64,000 bases of DNA from Sorex araneus (Eukaryota; Chordata; Mammalia; Eulipotyphla; Soricidae): assembly GCF_027595985.1 (NCBI RefSeq), contig NC_073306.1, positions 79,564,977 through 79,628,976 on the forward strand. The letters run 5' to 3'. The notes below the pieces were generated by a model. That model had not been told where the DNA came from. It worked only from the letters and a program-made list of their open reading frames with translations, and did not search any database. This document shows, piece by piece, positions 21,305-34,076 of the stretch. A program made the position numbers and the translations under genes. Position 1 is the stretch's first letter, and the number at the start of each line of letters is the position of its first letter.

Positions 21305-23195
21305 TGTAGTTGCTGTCTCACCCACTGCTCCTCATGGGCAGTCTTGTCTCTTTTGTACCTCACTCTATTTCCAACACCTCTAACAGGGTCTGGGGACTCA
21401 TGGGCTCACTTCTATGACCCTGTGAATTATTTTCCCCATCCTGCTTTTGATCAGCTTCATGTATTCTGGTATAGCAGAAAAAAGCAAGACTTCACATGAT
21501 AAAAGAATATATTTAAACTCAAAGTCTGCCCCATTACTGAATGTGAGAAACTTAGTCAATCACTTGTTAACCCAAGAATAATTCTTCCATGAGTAGGTTG
21601 TTTGGAAGTTACTGGGAAATAATAAATGCAAAGTACTTGATGCAAAATTGGCAGAATAAGAATTCAATAAACAGTAGTTATCTGCTATCAAAATCAGTAA
21701 ATGTGAGTTTTTTCTCCTTCTCTGTTCACTCATGTAGTCATATATCTACTCATGTTCAAAGATCCTCATGCTAACTCTATGGCTTTTTATATAAAAATAG
21801 AATAAGGACCACAAGGTCCTTCCCCAACAATATACATCTAGTTCCTCATTACTGCTCACCATGCTCCTGAGTCTTGAATAATTACTGGCTCATTAATTTG
21901 CTGCTGCTGTTGATTGTCTACACATTGCAGATCAATGCTAATTGTGCTGTGGCAAATCTTGACAATGCATCACCCATCTTCTTAGGAAAGAAATAGCAAG
22001 TTAACATGGTAAAGTTTGGCGACTTGTGCTGCCACCTCTGCTCTTCTCCCAGCTCATCTTGTTCGTCTTACTGACTGAATTCAGATCAAGTAAGTCAACC
22101 GCTAAGAACCATGTCTTCTTTTTCTCTTCATTGACAATGACAGCCTATCCCAAAGGTTTGACCAAGGGTGTTGTTCAGTGTGAAACGTCTGTGCTAGGAA
22201 ACTTTATTTGAAAAGATTTCCTCCTGCTCTCGAATTCCAAGTTCAGTATCAGGTGGAAATAAGGCAATAAAAAAAATAAGAATGCATAGGACTTGAGTTT
22301 CAGGATATTCACTGGTATGCTAATTGGTTCATGATGTGTGAATGATTTAGTAGAGATGTATGCAAATTTTTAAGAATAGATGAATTCCATATTGACCTCT
22401 TCATTTTAAGAGGAAGTGTAACTGCTGATGCTTATGTAAATCATGAGGAATTTAGTAAATCCAGTCTCACACATTTAAAACAGGTTCTTTCTTTTCTTTT
22501 CATTTAACTTCTGTTAACACCATACATCTATCAGTTAGCATTAATTTTGCTAAATTGCAATTATTTATTTTTGTGCTAGCACCACAAGGCAGAACCACAT
22601 CTTAATAATGTCTGTAGACTTAATATATAACTGACACACTGTCACAGCTAGAGAGTACATACTTCCATACTTCCAAAGACCAAGCAACATAAAGAAAAGG
22701 TGGGGGGGAGGATGCTTCCCAGATGGACCTAAAATTGACAGTCACTCAGAATTGACTTCTTTAGAAAAGTCTTAGGAGTTGAGGAATTTACTTTTAAAAA
22801 TTATTTTTCAACATTTTTAGGGATTTATTTTGCATTCCTAACAGTAAATAGAAATGAAAACAACAGTTTGGTTCTTTGTTGAACCTTGCCTGCATCACAT
22901 CAGACATTCAACATGTCTTAATGCTGAAATCTACATTTTAAAAAAAGATGACCCTCAGCTTTTGTCTGAATGCTCCACTCAAAGACTGGTGTGTCCTTAC
23001 CTCAAAACAAAGTTTCCATGCAGTCACATGTGTCCATTGGTCTCAGTTTCAGCTTCCTCAGCAGAAATGTTCTTAGTTCTTCTATGGATTCTCAAATGAC
23101 ATGGTTTTCAGAGCTCAGTTTTTGGGGCATCAATGATTGTTACTCTCAGAGATAAAAGTAAAACTGATGAGTGTTATTTTATTTTCGATTTAGTT
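21305..23195. other. Unique sequence, no gene seen
   Basis: Nearly 1.9 kb free of clear repeats. Short open frames have no recognisable domains. The first 170 bp (21310-21480) look like decayed repeat sequence. Confidence 0.4.
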
Positions 23196-23201
23196 ATTCA
23201 C

Positions 23202-23375
23202 TTATTTTTTTGCTTTTTGGGTCACACCCAGTGATGCACAAGTGTTACTCCTGGCTCTGTACTCAGGAATTACTCCTAGCAGTGCTCAGGGAACCACATG
23301 GGATGCTGAGAATCGAACCCGGGTCAGCTGCGTGCAAGGCAAACGCCCTACCTGCTGTGCTATCGCTCCAGCCCC
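23202..23375 (-). mobile_element. Shrew SINE
   Basis: Full antisense copy from TTTTTTTGCTTTTTGGGTCAC to CTATCGCTCCAGCCCC. Confidence 0.92.
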
Positions 23376-23701
23376 TGATGACTTTTAAAAGTAGCATGCA
23401 GGGATTGAGAAGATCACGGAAGGCCTGATATGCACAAAGCCCCAGATTTAACTGACATTGCACAACCCTTAGCCCCCAGCACAACTGGGTAGAGCCCTAG
23501 TGATCTATTGAGCATCGCCCTATTGCCTGATGAAGCATTGTAACTTCTAGCCCTCATAATCAGGCTAAATATCCCCCAGGAGTGGCTCCAGCCCCCAAAA
23601 TCATGCTTGGGAAGCCTCTTCCTTCCCCAGAGTAATAAAAGTTAACATATGACATACTCAATACAGTACTAAACACACTTTGTTTCTTAAAGTATATATT
23701 T

Positions 23702-23790
23702 GGGGCCAGGGATAAAGTTCAGTGGTAAAGGGGTTGACATGTCTAGGTTTGATCCCTGGCACCACACACATATAGTACACATATTTTTGG
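23702..23790 (+). mobile_element. Short tRNA-like (ID-type) SINE
   Basis: GGGATAAAGTTCAGTGGTA (A box) and GGTTTGATCCCTGG (B box) with no SINE body, ending in ACACAC. The pattern resembles rodent ID elements derived from alanine tRNA and differs from the main SINE head. Confidence 0.5.
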
Positions 23791-24076
23791 GTTTTTTTTA
23801 AAAATTAATATCAATCCTAGTTCTCTTGTTAGTATACTTTATTAATGTGCCTCTTAAAATTTAGTCTCCAAATTTAGACAAAATATTTCAGATGTAAGCC
23901 ATATGTTTAGTAATTAATGAATCTGATTAATGTTCCCCTAAGGCTTGGCAAGAAGAGAACATCTTTTTCAATACAATAAACAGCTATATGCATAAACATA
24001 CCATGATTAGATTCATATATGTAAATAGAGACATGATTTTCTAACTTTGAGAAAGTTATCTCAAGGATTCATTTCT

Positions 24077-24226
24077 TTTTGGGGGGGGCACAGCAGTTAC
24101 TCCTGGCTCTGCACTCAGGAATTACTCCTGATGGTGCTCAGGGGATCATATGGGATGCTGGGAATCGAACCTGGGTCGGCCGCATGCAAGACAAATGCCC
24201 TATCCACTGTGCTATCGCTCCATCCC
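24077..24226 (-). mobile_element. Shrew SINE in triple-target array, first
   Basis: Slightly shortened antisense copy. It is flanked by CTCAAGGATTCATTTCT at 24060-24076 and again at 24227-24243. Confidence 0.93.
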
Positions 24227-24243
24227 CTCAAGGATTCATTTCT

Positions 24244-24418
24244 TTTTTTTTTTTTGCTTTTTGGGTCACACCTGACGATGCACAGGGGTTACTCCTGGCT
24301 CTGCACTCAGGAATTACCCTTGGCCGTGCTCAGGGGACCATATGGGATGCTGGGATTTGAACCCGGGTCGGCTGCGTGCAAGGCAAACGCCCTACCCGCT
24401 GTGCTATCTCTCCAGCCC
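24244..24418 (-). mobile_element. Shrew SINE in triple-target array, second
   Basis: Full antisense copy directly following the target duplication of the first; a third copy of the target, CTCAAGGATTCATCTCT, follows at 24419-24435. Confidence 0.95.
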
Positions 24419-24439
24419 CTCAAGGATTCATCTCTAAAG

Positions 24440-25560
24440 TGACAGAAGATTATATGGTTTGACTGATATTTACAAAGCCCCAGGAAAGACTTGCTCACAT
24501 CCACCAAGGTCCTTTCCTCCCTCTTCACCATGGGTGTTTCCTAGCAATAAAATTGAGTATGTTTGGGGGGTGGGGGGAACAAAAGGGAGAATCCTGAAAG
24601 AAGGTAATCTCATTACCTAGAGCTGGTATATTATGGCCATAGTGACCTACTGTTTTAATATTGCAGCACTCTAGGCTGTTTTTCAAATACATTGTCTTCA
24701 GCCTGAAATTGCCTATTGGAAAAAATTCATAAGTCCTGCTATTGTTATGATGCTATGTTATGGACTAAAATCTTTTTCCTTACTCAGGTAGGAGCCAAGC
24801 AAACAAACAAAATCAACAGCTCCCGGCTTCCTCCTTCCCTTAACTTTAGAAAGAAAAATAGATGCTTTCTTATTTCTTTGTAGCATGTTGCATACATATA
24901 TGGATGAAGGAGAGGAGAGATTATATATTTATATGATTAGATGGGTAAAGAAAGAGAGATGAAGCATGTGAAAAAAGAGAGAAAAGGTGTGTAGAAAAGG
25001 TAGGTAAGTAGCAGCCAGACAGATGATAGCTGGAAAATAAGACAAATAAGGAGATAGAAGGAAAATAGAAATATCAAAATGAGAGACACATGATACTTAA
25101 GTTCTAGTCCTGACTCTGTCATGAGCATTCTTGGGATTTTGTTTTGTCCTTTCCCTTTTCTTAGCAACAATATTGTGGTGTTGCCAATTATCAAGCAGGC
25201 TATGATTGTAGGGCCTGAGCTTTTCGTGGTAGCTCTGCAAATGCCAGTCCCTGCCCATTTCCCTCCCCCTTCCCTCTTGGTGATAGTTTTCCATGATTCT
25301 CAGTGGAAGACACACCTCCCAACAGTTCTCTCAGCGATGCAACATGCTCCTGTCTTCGGAAATGAGAACTGGTGTGGGGCCCAAATAATGTCCAGGTTTT
25401 CTTTTGGCTAGATTCTCTGATTTTTCATCTATAGAGAAGTCTGCCTAAAATGTGCCATTCACATTTCCTAAGCACATAACAGTTTGTATGAACATTAGTT
25501 TTTCTGAAAGGTGAGAAGCCTACCTGCTTCTGAAGCTACCTTCTTTTCTTTGATCCAGCC
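24440..25560. other. Unique and purine-rich sequence
   Basis: No gene seen. The stretch 24900-25090 is rich in GAGA, AAGG and AGGTAGGTAAG words without a clean repeat unit. Confidence 0.4.
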
Positions 25561-25802
25561 CACTTAAAGATGCTCAAATAACTGAGTGGGCTGAGTGTGG
25601 CTCAGAGAAAGCCCTGGTTCCTTTTCTGGCACTGGATGGTGCACCAGTAGCCCTGCTGGGAGCAACTCCCATGTACCACGGTGGGTATATGGCCCCTCAC
25701 CTCTGAATATGAATTCTCGTTCCCCAAAAGATAATTCCCAGATGCGAAAATGTCTCCTGCTCAAGCTTTCCCTTTCTGTGTGATAATTGTACCTACTCTT
25801 CA

Positions 25803-26394
25803 GGGTGATATCCAACACTTCAGGGTTGTAGATGCTGCCATTGTTGAACACCTGCTGGATGATGAGCCCAAAGAAGGGCAAGATGTTGAGCATGTTCAGC
25901 ACCGTGGCTTCACTGGCGCCCACCTTATCTCCCGTCTTGCTCAGCTGCAAGTCACTCAGGATTTCAATGGTGCCCCTGGAGATTTTAGTGGTGATGCCCA
26001 AAGCCTGAAAGAAGGAGATCTTTTCGGGCTCCAAACTTGTATTTTGGGATGGCACAGTGACCTCCCAGGGGACAATGGCTCCTGAACGGGCAGCAGCTGG
26101 CACCTTATTGGCCAGCAGCATGTCCCTGATCTCAGTAAGATCCTCCTTGGTGAACACAAAGCCCACATTTCCCCAGATATGTGGCAGCAACTTCTCCAGC
26201 ACGGGGTTGTTCTCCAGGTGCCCGCGGATGGCCTTGCGCATGATGGTGTTCTTGCCCATCAGCACCACCGCCTTCCCCTGAGGGACATGCGGATCTGCTG
26301 CATCTGCCTGAAGCCCACATTGTCGACCCGCACCATGAAGCACTTGGGGTAATCATCCAGATCTTTAGGAAGTAGTTGGACTTCCAGGTCGCCC
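25803..26394 (-). pseudogene. RPLP0: RPLP0 processed pseudogene, both ends truncated
   Basis: Minus-strand translation gives [66 protein letters not shown] and [13 protein letters not shown], which is the large-subunit stalk protein P0 (uL10) as an uninterrupted cDNA. It starts at [11 protein letters not shown] and stops after NPEVLDIT, so about the last third is missing. A deletion after the N-terminal LKI, a one-base loss in the RGKAVV region and a lost codon in the ILPFFGLI region mark it as a pseudogene. A long frame runs on into unrelated DNA to 25564. On its 5' side it abuts a plus-strand RTE-type SINE body at 26395. Confidence 0.95.
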
Positions 26395-26560
26395 TCTCAG
26401 AGAGCCCGGCAAGCTACAGAGAGTATCCCGCCCGCACGGCAGAACCTGGCAAGCTACCCACAGCGAATTCCATATGCCAAAAAACAGTAACAACAAGTCT
26501 CAAAATGGAGATGTTACTGGTGCCCGCTCGTGCAAATCGACGAACAACTGGATGACAGTG
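26395..26560 (+). mobile_element. RTE-tailed SINE, 5'-truncated
   Basis: It begins inside the body at CTCAGAGAGCCCGGCAAGCT, directly against the RPLP0 5' end. ATATGCCAAAAAACAGTAAC and the tail GGAGATGTTACTGGTGCCCG...GGATGACAGTG are present; the tRNA head is missing. Confidence 0.9.
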
Positions 26561-26581
26561 CTACAATGCTACTTTTCAGAG

Positions 26582-26814
26582 TTGCACAGCGGATAGGGCG
26601 TTTGCCTTGCACACTGCCGACCCAGGTTTGATTCCTCTGTTTCTCCTGGAGAGCCGGAAAGCTACCGAGAGTATCTCACCCGCATGGCAGAGCCTGGCAA
26701 GCTCCCCATGATGTATTGGATATGCCAAAAACAGTAACAACAAGTATCACGATGGAGACATTACGGGTGCAGCTTGAGCAAAATAGATTAACAACGGGAT
26801 GACAGAGCTATCTT
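26582..26814 (+). mobile_element. RTE-tailed composite SINE
   Basis: Head GCACAGCGGATAGGGCG, B box GGTTTGATTCC, RTE-derived body GGCAGAGCCTGGCAAGCT and tail GGAGACATTACGGGTGC...AACGGGATGACAGAG. Confidence 0.9.
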
Positions 26815-27105
26815 TTCCTTACACTGACCAGAAATCGGTATGTAAAACTGAGACTTTGGACCTAGGTCTGCCCTCTGAAGACAAACAGGAAGGGCCCCAG
26901 TTAGCCTAAAGAGCCACTTCATGAGAATGAGAGAAAGGCAGGCTCTTAGAACTGACTGCACCCACTAGCAGGGCACACAGCTTGATAAGCAGAGGAAAAT
27001 TTGATTGCAACCCACTCTGGCCCTCAGATAAGAATCTTTGGGCACAGCCTGAACATCCACCTACTACTGGTCACTACACAGAGATTAATTATAATCTCTC
27101 ATGTT
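26815..27105. other. Unique sequence
   Basis: No repeat or gene recognised. Confidence 0.4.
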
Positions 27106-27109
27106 CTTT

Positions 27110-27820
27110 TTTTAAAAATTTTTTATTAGTGAATCATCTTGAGATACAGTTACAAACTTATGAACTTTTGTGTTTGCATTTCAGTCATACAGTGATCATT
27201 TACCATCCCTCTACCAGTGCCCATTCTCCTCCATCAATGTTCCCAGTATCCCTCCCACCACCCCCACCTCATCCCCCACCACCCCACCCTGCCTCTTCGG
27301 CAGAGCATTCCCTTTTGTTCTCTCTCCTTTTCGGTGTTGTAGTTTGCAATAGAGGTATTGAGAGGCCATCATGTTCGGTCTATAGTCTACTTTTGGCACT
27401 CATCTTTCAACCTGAATGGGTCCTCTCAACATCCTCTACTTGGCGTTCCCATCTCTATCTCCCTGCATTTTCTTCCAGCATGTGAGGCCAGTTTCCAAGC
27501 TGTGGCACAGACCTCCTTGTCCTTATCTCTACTACTCTTGGGTGTTAGTCTCCCATTCTATTACTTTATATTCCACAAATGAGTGCAATCTTTCTATGTC
27601 TGTCTCTCTCTTTCTGACTCTTCACTTAACATGATACTTTGCATGTTGATCCACTTACATGCAAATTTCATTACTTCATCTTTTCTAAGAGCTGCATAGT
27701 ATTCCATTGTGTAGATGTACTGAAGTTTCTTTAACCAGTCATCTGTTTTTTGGGCATTGTGGTTTTTTCCAGATTTTGGCTATTGTAAACAGTGCTGCAA
27801 TGAACATTACTAGAATGTTG
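27110..27820 (-). mobile_element. L1 3' end, minus strand
   Basis: T-rich start, GAGATACAGTTACAAAC, polypyrimidine segment 27240-27300, TTTGCAATAGAGG, then the antisense end of ORF2 (GCATAGTATTCCATTGTGTA, GTAAACAGTGCTGCAATGAA). 5'-truncated. Confidence 0.9.
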
Positions 27821-27934
27821 CCTTTGTTGCATACTTTGCAACAAACATTCTAGTTTACTTTGAGTTTTAAAAACCAACAGTTGTAACATTAATAATAATT
27901 TTCAGTTCTTTCTGTATGTGTGTGGAGGAGAAAG

Positions 27935-28080
27935 GAGTTTGGACTACACCCATCAGTGCTCATGAGTAACTCCTGGTGGTGTTCGGAGAACCATATTTGG
28001 TGTTGGGGATTTAAACTGAAGTGGGCGGGATGTAAACCATATAAATACCTTAGCTCCCATACTGTACAGGCCCATTTGTC
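27935..28080 (-). mobile_element. Shrew SINE, old and diverged
   Basis: GACTACACCCATCAGTGCTC, AGTAACTCCTGGTGG and GGAGAACCATATTTGG are recognisable. Confidence 0.6.
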
Positions 28081-28507
28081 AGTTCTTTAAAAAGTAAAAT
28101 GGCCAAATTTAAAGCTTTTTGAAATTGTTATTTTTGTATTTTTATCAAAAATAAACAATTAACGCTAAATAACAAAATATTGCATACGTTCAAAATAAAT
28201 TTTCGTCCAAAGATCATGACTCATATTTTATTTAAGAGTTTTAGATTGCTTCAGTTAACTCTTATAGAGCATCTTCTATCTTATCAAAATTCAATCTAAT
28301 TGCTTTAACAGATTCAGACAGCGTTCCCTTCACATGTGTCCAGAAGTGATTTTAAGGTCATTGCTTTGTTTCATCACAGTATTTCATCTTTGAGACGATT
28401 CAGAAAACATAGTATATGTAATCTTTGACTGGCCATTGAAAAAGTTGACGTCTTATCTCCACATGACACATTCATATGTATACTGCACCTAATAAACACT
28501 ATTTTTC
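28081..28507. other. AT-rich unique sequence
   Basis: No recognisable gene or repeat. Confidence 0.4.
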
Positions 28508-28527
28508 AAAAATTTATATTCTATATG

Positions 28528-29570
28528 TGAAACTTTTCCAAGGAAAAGATACGAATGGCTAAAAGGTACATAAAAAAATTTTCTGCATCACTAATCATCA
28601 GGGAGATGCAGATCAAAACAACCATGAGATACCACCTCACACCACAGAGAATGGCACACATCCAAAAGAACAAAAGCAACCACTGTTGGAGAAGATATGG
28701 GGAGAAAGGGACCCTTCTACACTGCTGGTGGGAATGCTGACTGGTCCAGCCCCTTTGGAAAACAATGTGGACGCTTCTCAAAAAATTAGAAATTGAGCTT
28801 CCATTTGATCCAGCAATATCACTTCTGGGAATATATCCAGGAGAAACAAAAAAAGTATAGTCTAAATGACATCTGCACTTACATGTTCATCGAGGCACTG
28901 TTTACAATAGCCAGAATCTGGAAAGAACCTGAGTGCCTGAGAACAGATGACTGGTTAAAGAAACTTTGGTACATCTATACAATGGAATACTATGCAGCTG
29001 TTAGAAAAGATGAAGTGTCATGAACTTTGCATATAAGTGGATCAACATGGAAAGTATTATGCTAAGTAAAATGAGCCCAAAAGAGAGGGAAAGACAGAAA
29101 GATTGCACTAATCTGTGGAATATAAAACAACAGAGTAGGAGACTAATACCCAAGAATAGTAGTATATAATACCAGGAGGTTGGCTCCATAGCTTGGAAGC
29201 TGGCCTCATATGCTGGGGGAAATAGAGAAGGGAACATAAAGTAAAATGTGATTGGAGATCCCGTGAGGGAAGGGAGATGCGTGCTGAAAGTGGACTAGTG
29301 ACTGAACATGATGGCCACTCAATACCCCTATTGCAAACCACAACACCTAAAAGGAGAGAGAGAGAGAACAAATTGGAATGCCCTGCCACAGAGGGGGGGG
29401 TGGGGGGATGGGATTAGGGGGTGGGAGGGATACTGGGTTCATTGGTGATGGAGAATGGACACTGGTGGAGGGATGGGCCCTCAAACATTGCATGAGGGAA
29501 AAACAAGCACGAAAATGTGTGAATCTGCAACTGTACCCTCACTGTGACTCACTAATTAAAAAATTTAAAA
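28528..29570 (+). mobile_element. 5'-truncated L1, plus strand, with TSD
   Basis: It contains the end of ORF2 (frame about 28555-29030: [36 protein letters not shown]), then the 3' UTR with a G-rich segment at 29390-29430 and an A-rich end. The ORF2 C-terminus has one shift and a stop (NAD to the tryptophan-stop near 28740). The flanks TATATTCTATATG and TATATTCTGTATG (about 28515-28527 and 29575-29587) form the TSD. Confidence 0.93.
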
Positions 29571-29844
29571 AAATTATATTCTGTATGCAAATCTGTTTAT
29601 CAACCAGATTACCACTATTATATCTTAGGTGTTGCCTTTACTGAATTGTTATATTACTTTAATGAAGTTCTGCATTTTAAGCTTTGAAATTTTGAATTAA
29701 TTTTATTATCTTGATAAACGTAAAACAACTTAGAATTCTAGCATTCAGAAAGCCTTGCGCTTGTACTAATAAGTATCATCCAGAGTCTACATCTAACATA
29801 CAATGTCAGGAATGATATGAACTGTTATAAAGCTTTCTTTTTCT

Positions 29845-30018
29845 TTTTCTGTTTGTTTTGTGTCACACCTGGTAGTGTGCTCAGGAATCACTCCTGGCCA
29901 TGCTAGTAGGAGGTAGGAGTGGGGGTGTGCAGGGATCCAAATATGATGCCAGGAATTGAACTCAAGTCAGATGCATGCAGGGCAAGTACCTTACCCACTG
30001 TTCTATCTTTCCAGGCTC
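29845..30018 (-). mobile_element. Shrew SINE, old
   Basis: GTGTCACACCTGGTAGTGTG, GGAATCACTCCTGGCC and GCATGCAGGGCAAG are in antisense order. Confidence 0.8.
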
Positions 30019-30547
30019 CAAACTACTCCTTTTTCACTCTATTCACAGGCATTACAGTGTCAACTGCTGAGTGACACCATTCTACCTGTGGAACCAAGTG
30101 GTAATGAAGAGAAGCAACAGGATAGATGCTTGGTGCTACCATAAAATGATATTTTTTATGCAAAAACCAACAGCGTTCACACAATCAGAGAGGAAAGAAG
30201 GACTTGACAAGTTGATTTGTATTTTTTCTCATGTCTAAATGCTTTTGCTGGTCAAGTGCCCTCTGTACTCCAGGGCACTGTCAGTCTCCTGCGTAGATGG
30301 TGGCAGAATCCACAAACCTTTGAGGCTTGAGATGCTGTTTAGAGGACAAAGGGCAAGAGATGCAAAGATGCACGTATCTGGGCCGGAGTCACAGGGGCAG
30401 GTCAGCTTGTATCAGCGCTGGCTACCAATCCTAATGACAGCATCACTTGTGTGTACTTGTGTTCTTGTTTGTTCTCAGACATATGTTTTGGTGTGTTTAT
30501 GATTTGTAGAACCCCAAAGGATCTTAACAGCCAGGAAGATTCCTTTT

Positions 30548-31215
<668 letters not shown>

Positions 31216-32165
31216 CTTCCCATATGGACCCTCTCTGTGGCTATGGCTTAACTCAGAGAGAAAGAAGGTCCAGAAGATGGCTTTGAGGAGAAAGTCACAA
31301 TCATTCTGTAACCATATTTAGTAAGTGGTATCTTCTCTTTTGCCATATTTTATCAATTAGAAGTGAATCAGTAAATCCACCACGTGCAAAAGGAGGTGAC
31401 TTCCAAGAGGTTGCAATTACTGAATTCCCTTAGGGGCTGCCTCTTCTATCATCTTTTTCACAGGATAGGGAAAAATATGATTCAGAAAATTGAGAAGCAA
31501 AGCAATAGCTCCTCAAATTATTCTGTTTTTCTACCCAGCTTCTTATCATTATAACACTATTCCTTTCTTCCATGTTTAGTACTCAAATTACCAATGAAGT
31601 GGCTTCATATTGGTGACACAAGTTTATTGAGATATTTTAAGACTCAAACTTTATGGCTTTGGGCCATCCTGTTTGAAGTTTGTTATACAGTCTATTTTTA
31701 ATAAACTTTTCCTATCTAAGTATGTACCAGACTATAATTGTCCCTCAAAAATTCAGCTCTTCCGTATTTCTGGGCACATGACCACCTAGCAAGCAATAAT
31801 ATTTCCCAGTTTCCTGGGAGACTACAAATAACCACCTAAAGTTTGGGCCAGTGGAATAAGAGAGAAAGATACAGATACAACTTTTATGTCAGCTCCAAAT
31901 GAAGAAGGGCTCCCCGTGGAGGGTTTTGGCTCATCATCCTCCCTACCAGCTGGAAATGGTGACAACTTGAGCAGCCTTGGAAGCCATATGTTGGGCATGG
32001 CAGACACACCCTGGCTTCATGGAATGGAATTACCCCTCCATCCCGACCAGCCACACTTGCTTGTGAGAGAAACACACCTTCATCTTATTTGAAATCACTA
32101 TTTTTTTCATTGTTGTTGTTAACAGCATAAGGTTTTCTCCAGTTTTTATATTAGGAAATTATGAT
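31216..32165. other. Unique sequence
   Basis: No gene or clear repeat; short frames only. Confidence 0.4.
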
Positions 32166-32171
32166 CGACTG

Positions 32172-32202
32172 GGGTGTGTGTGTGTGTGTGTGTGTTTGTG
32201 TA
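32172..32202. repeat. (GT)n microsatellite
   Basis: About 11 GT units followed by TTTGTGTAGG, next to an old SINE-like stretch (32203-32285). Confidence 0.85.
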
Positions 32203-32654
32203 GGCAGTACTGAAGATTGAATTCAGAGACCCATGTATATAACATATGTACCCTACTGTCTGAAATTATACCTCAGGTCCAGAACTGTTTTATTTTTGGC
32301 TTAAAGCACTGTGGAGGCGGGACAGGGGATATGAAGGGACACTGTATTTTCTATCAAATTTTGCTGTAAACCTAACAGTGGTTTAATAATTTATTAATGT
32401 AAAATACTGTTTTATTCTTTAAATAATATTTTATTCATAGATCAAATGATAATATTTAATGTATAAGTACCTACTCTATGCAGATACATTAGGATTTTGT
32501 AGTGAAAACTACAGTCACATTACTTAACTTCATGGAATTTTCTGTTTAGGTAAATCAAATTTGACTAGGCAAGAAGGAAAGAACAGTATACTACGTGATT
32601 ATATAATAAGAGGACCTACTCGAAAACTCCAGTAGAGAGCATTGATTTTTTATT

Positions 32655-32837
32655 TTTTGTTTTGGTGTTTTGTTTTGTTTTGGGGACACACCCATCAATG
32701 TTAAGGCCTTACTCCTGGCTCTTCATTCAGTAATTACTCACGGTGGTGCTCAGGGGAACCGTATGAAATGTTAGGTATAGAACCAGATTGGCCAAGTGCA
32801 AAACAAGCATCCTACCTGCTATACTATCACTGCAGCC
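32655..32837 (-). mobile_element. Shrew SINE, old
   Basis: (TTTTG)n tail, GGGGACACACCCATCAATG to CTATACTATCACTGCAGCC. Confidence 0.85.
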
Positions 32838-32904
32838 TGAGAGCATCTATTTTTAAAATTTGTATTATAATATGTTGTCATTTCTTGAAGAGATTCTCTG
32901 CATT

Positions 32905-33148
32905 GTAGCACTGTCATCCCGTTGTTCATCAATTTGCTTGAGCAGGTACAAGTAATGTCTCCCTTGTGAGACTTGTTTTTACTGTTTTTGGCATATTTAA
33001 TATGGCACAAGTAGTTTGCCAGGCTCTGCCACGTGGGCGGGATACCCTCGGTAGCTTGCCGGACTCTCCGGGAGGGACAAAGGAATCAAACCCAGGTCAG
33101 CTACGTGCAAGGCAAACACCCTACCAGCTGTGCTACAGCTCCAGGCTC
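32905..33148 (-). mobile_element. RTE-tailed composite SINE
   Basis: Antisense: CACTGTCATCCCGTTG tail, ATCAATTTGCTTGAGCAGG, body TTTTTGGCATATTTAATATG and TTGCCAGGCTCTGCCACG, then the tRNA head to GCTGTGCTACAGCTCCAGG. Confidence 0.92.
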
Positions 33149-33282
33149 TAAGAATGAAAAATGAAAGTGGGGAGTAGAGGGCTAGGGAGATAGTTCAAAA
33201 GGCTGGCGCACATATCACTGCAAAAACTGTTGGCATATAATCTTAGCTTTATATTTACCCTGCCTACATTTCTATAGCACTT

Positions 33283-33451
33283 TAACACTGTTGTATGGTT
33301 GTTCATCAATTTGCTCGAGTTGCACCTGTAATGTCTCCATTGTGAGACTTGTTACTGTTTTTGGCATACCAAATATTCCACGGGTAGCTTGCCAGGCTCT
33401 GCCATGCAGGCAGGATACTCTTGGTAGCTTGTCAGGCTCTCCAAGAGGATA
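33283..33451 (-). mobile_element. RTE-tailed SINE without tRNA head
   Basis: Tail and RTE-derived body are present to CAGGCTCTCCAAGAGG; the tRNA head is absent, so it is 5'-truncated at nearly the same body position as the copy at 26395. Confidence 0.88.
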
Positions 33452-33597
33452 CATTTCTATATTCTTGCTAAATCTTTATGTGTGCAGTATAACTAAATTT
33501 TTCAACAGATATTGCAGTCTGAATTTACATAAAACAGACTAAATTTTTGTTCTAAGAATAATATATGCATATATATTATACATATTATGGGCATAAT

Positions 33598-33853
33598 GGA
33601 CTGGAGCGATAGCATAGCAGGTAAGGTATTTGCTTTGCATGCAGCCGACCTGGGTTCGATTTCTCTGTTCCTCTTGGAGAGCCCGGCAAGCTACTGAGAG
33701 TATCCCGCCCACACGGGATACTTGCCAGAGTCTGTCAAGCTACTCATGGCATATTCGATATGCCAAAAACGGTAACAACAAGTCTCACAATGAGACATTA
33801 CTGGTGCCCGCTCAAGCAAATCAATGAGCAACGGGATGACAATGACAGTGACA
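33598..33853 (+). mobile_element. RTE-tailed composite SINE with TSD
   Basis: Full-length plus copy with GACCTGGGTTCGATTTCTCT, CGGCAAGCTACTGAGAGTAT, ATTCGATATGCCAAAAACGG and AACGGGATGACAATGACAGT. The flanks ATGGGCATAAT and ATGGGCATATT form the TSD. The body has a small tandem duplication (CACACGGGATACTTGCC). Confidence 0.94.
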
Positions 33854-33904
33854 GATGGGCATATTATATCTATAGTCATGTAGGTCCATGTTTCAGTGAA
33901 ATAA

Positions 33905-34076
33905 GATGACCATGGGCCAGAAAGACAGTACAGGAATAAAGGTATTTGCCTTACACATGACCAATCATGGTTTGATCCCTGGCGCCTCATATGGTCCCCT
34001 GAGTATAGCCAGGAGAGACTCTTGAATTCAGAGTCAGGAGTAATCCCTGAGTGCTTCTAGGTGTAGTCCAAAACCA
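33905..34076 (+). mobile_element. Shrew SINE with expanded tail
   Basis: Old plus copy ending CTAGGTGTAGTCCAAAACCAGGAAG, whose A-tail has become the following GGAA microsatellite. Confidence 0.85.

Noticed and set aside
24060-24435. A CRISPR-like array, because a 17 bp word is repeated three times with similar spacing
   Set aside because: The spacers are two SINE copies and the repeats are target-site duplications; this is a mammalian sequence.
25564-26343. A 259-codon frame read as a functional ribosomal protein
   Set aside because: It is RPLP0-like only in the middle, lacks the real start and the last third, has frame-shifting losses and runs into unrelated sequence.
27808-27853. Inverted repeat ACTAGAATGTTGC with its complement near 27840-27853
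   Set aside because: A short hairpin at the edge of an L1; no further support for an RNA or element.
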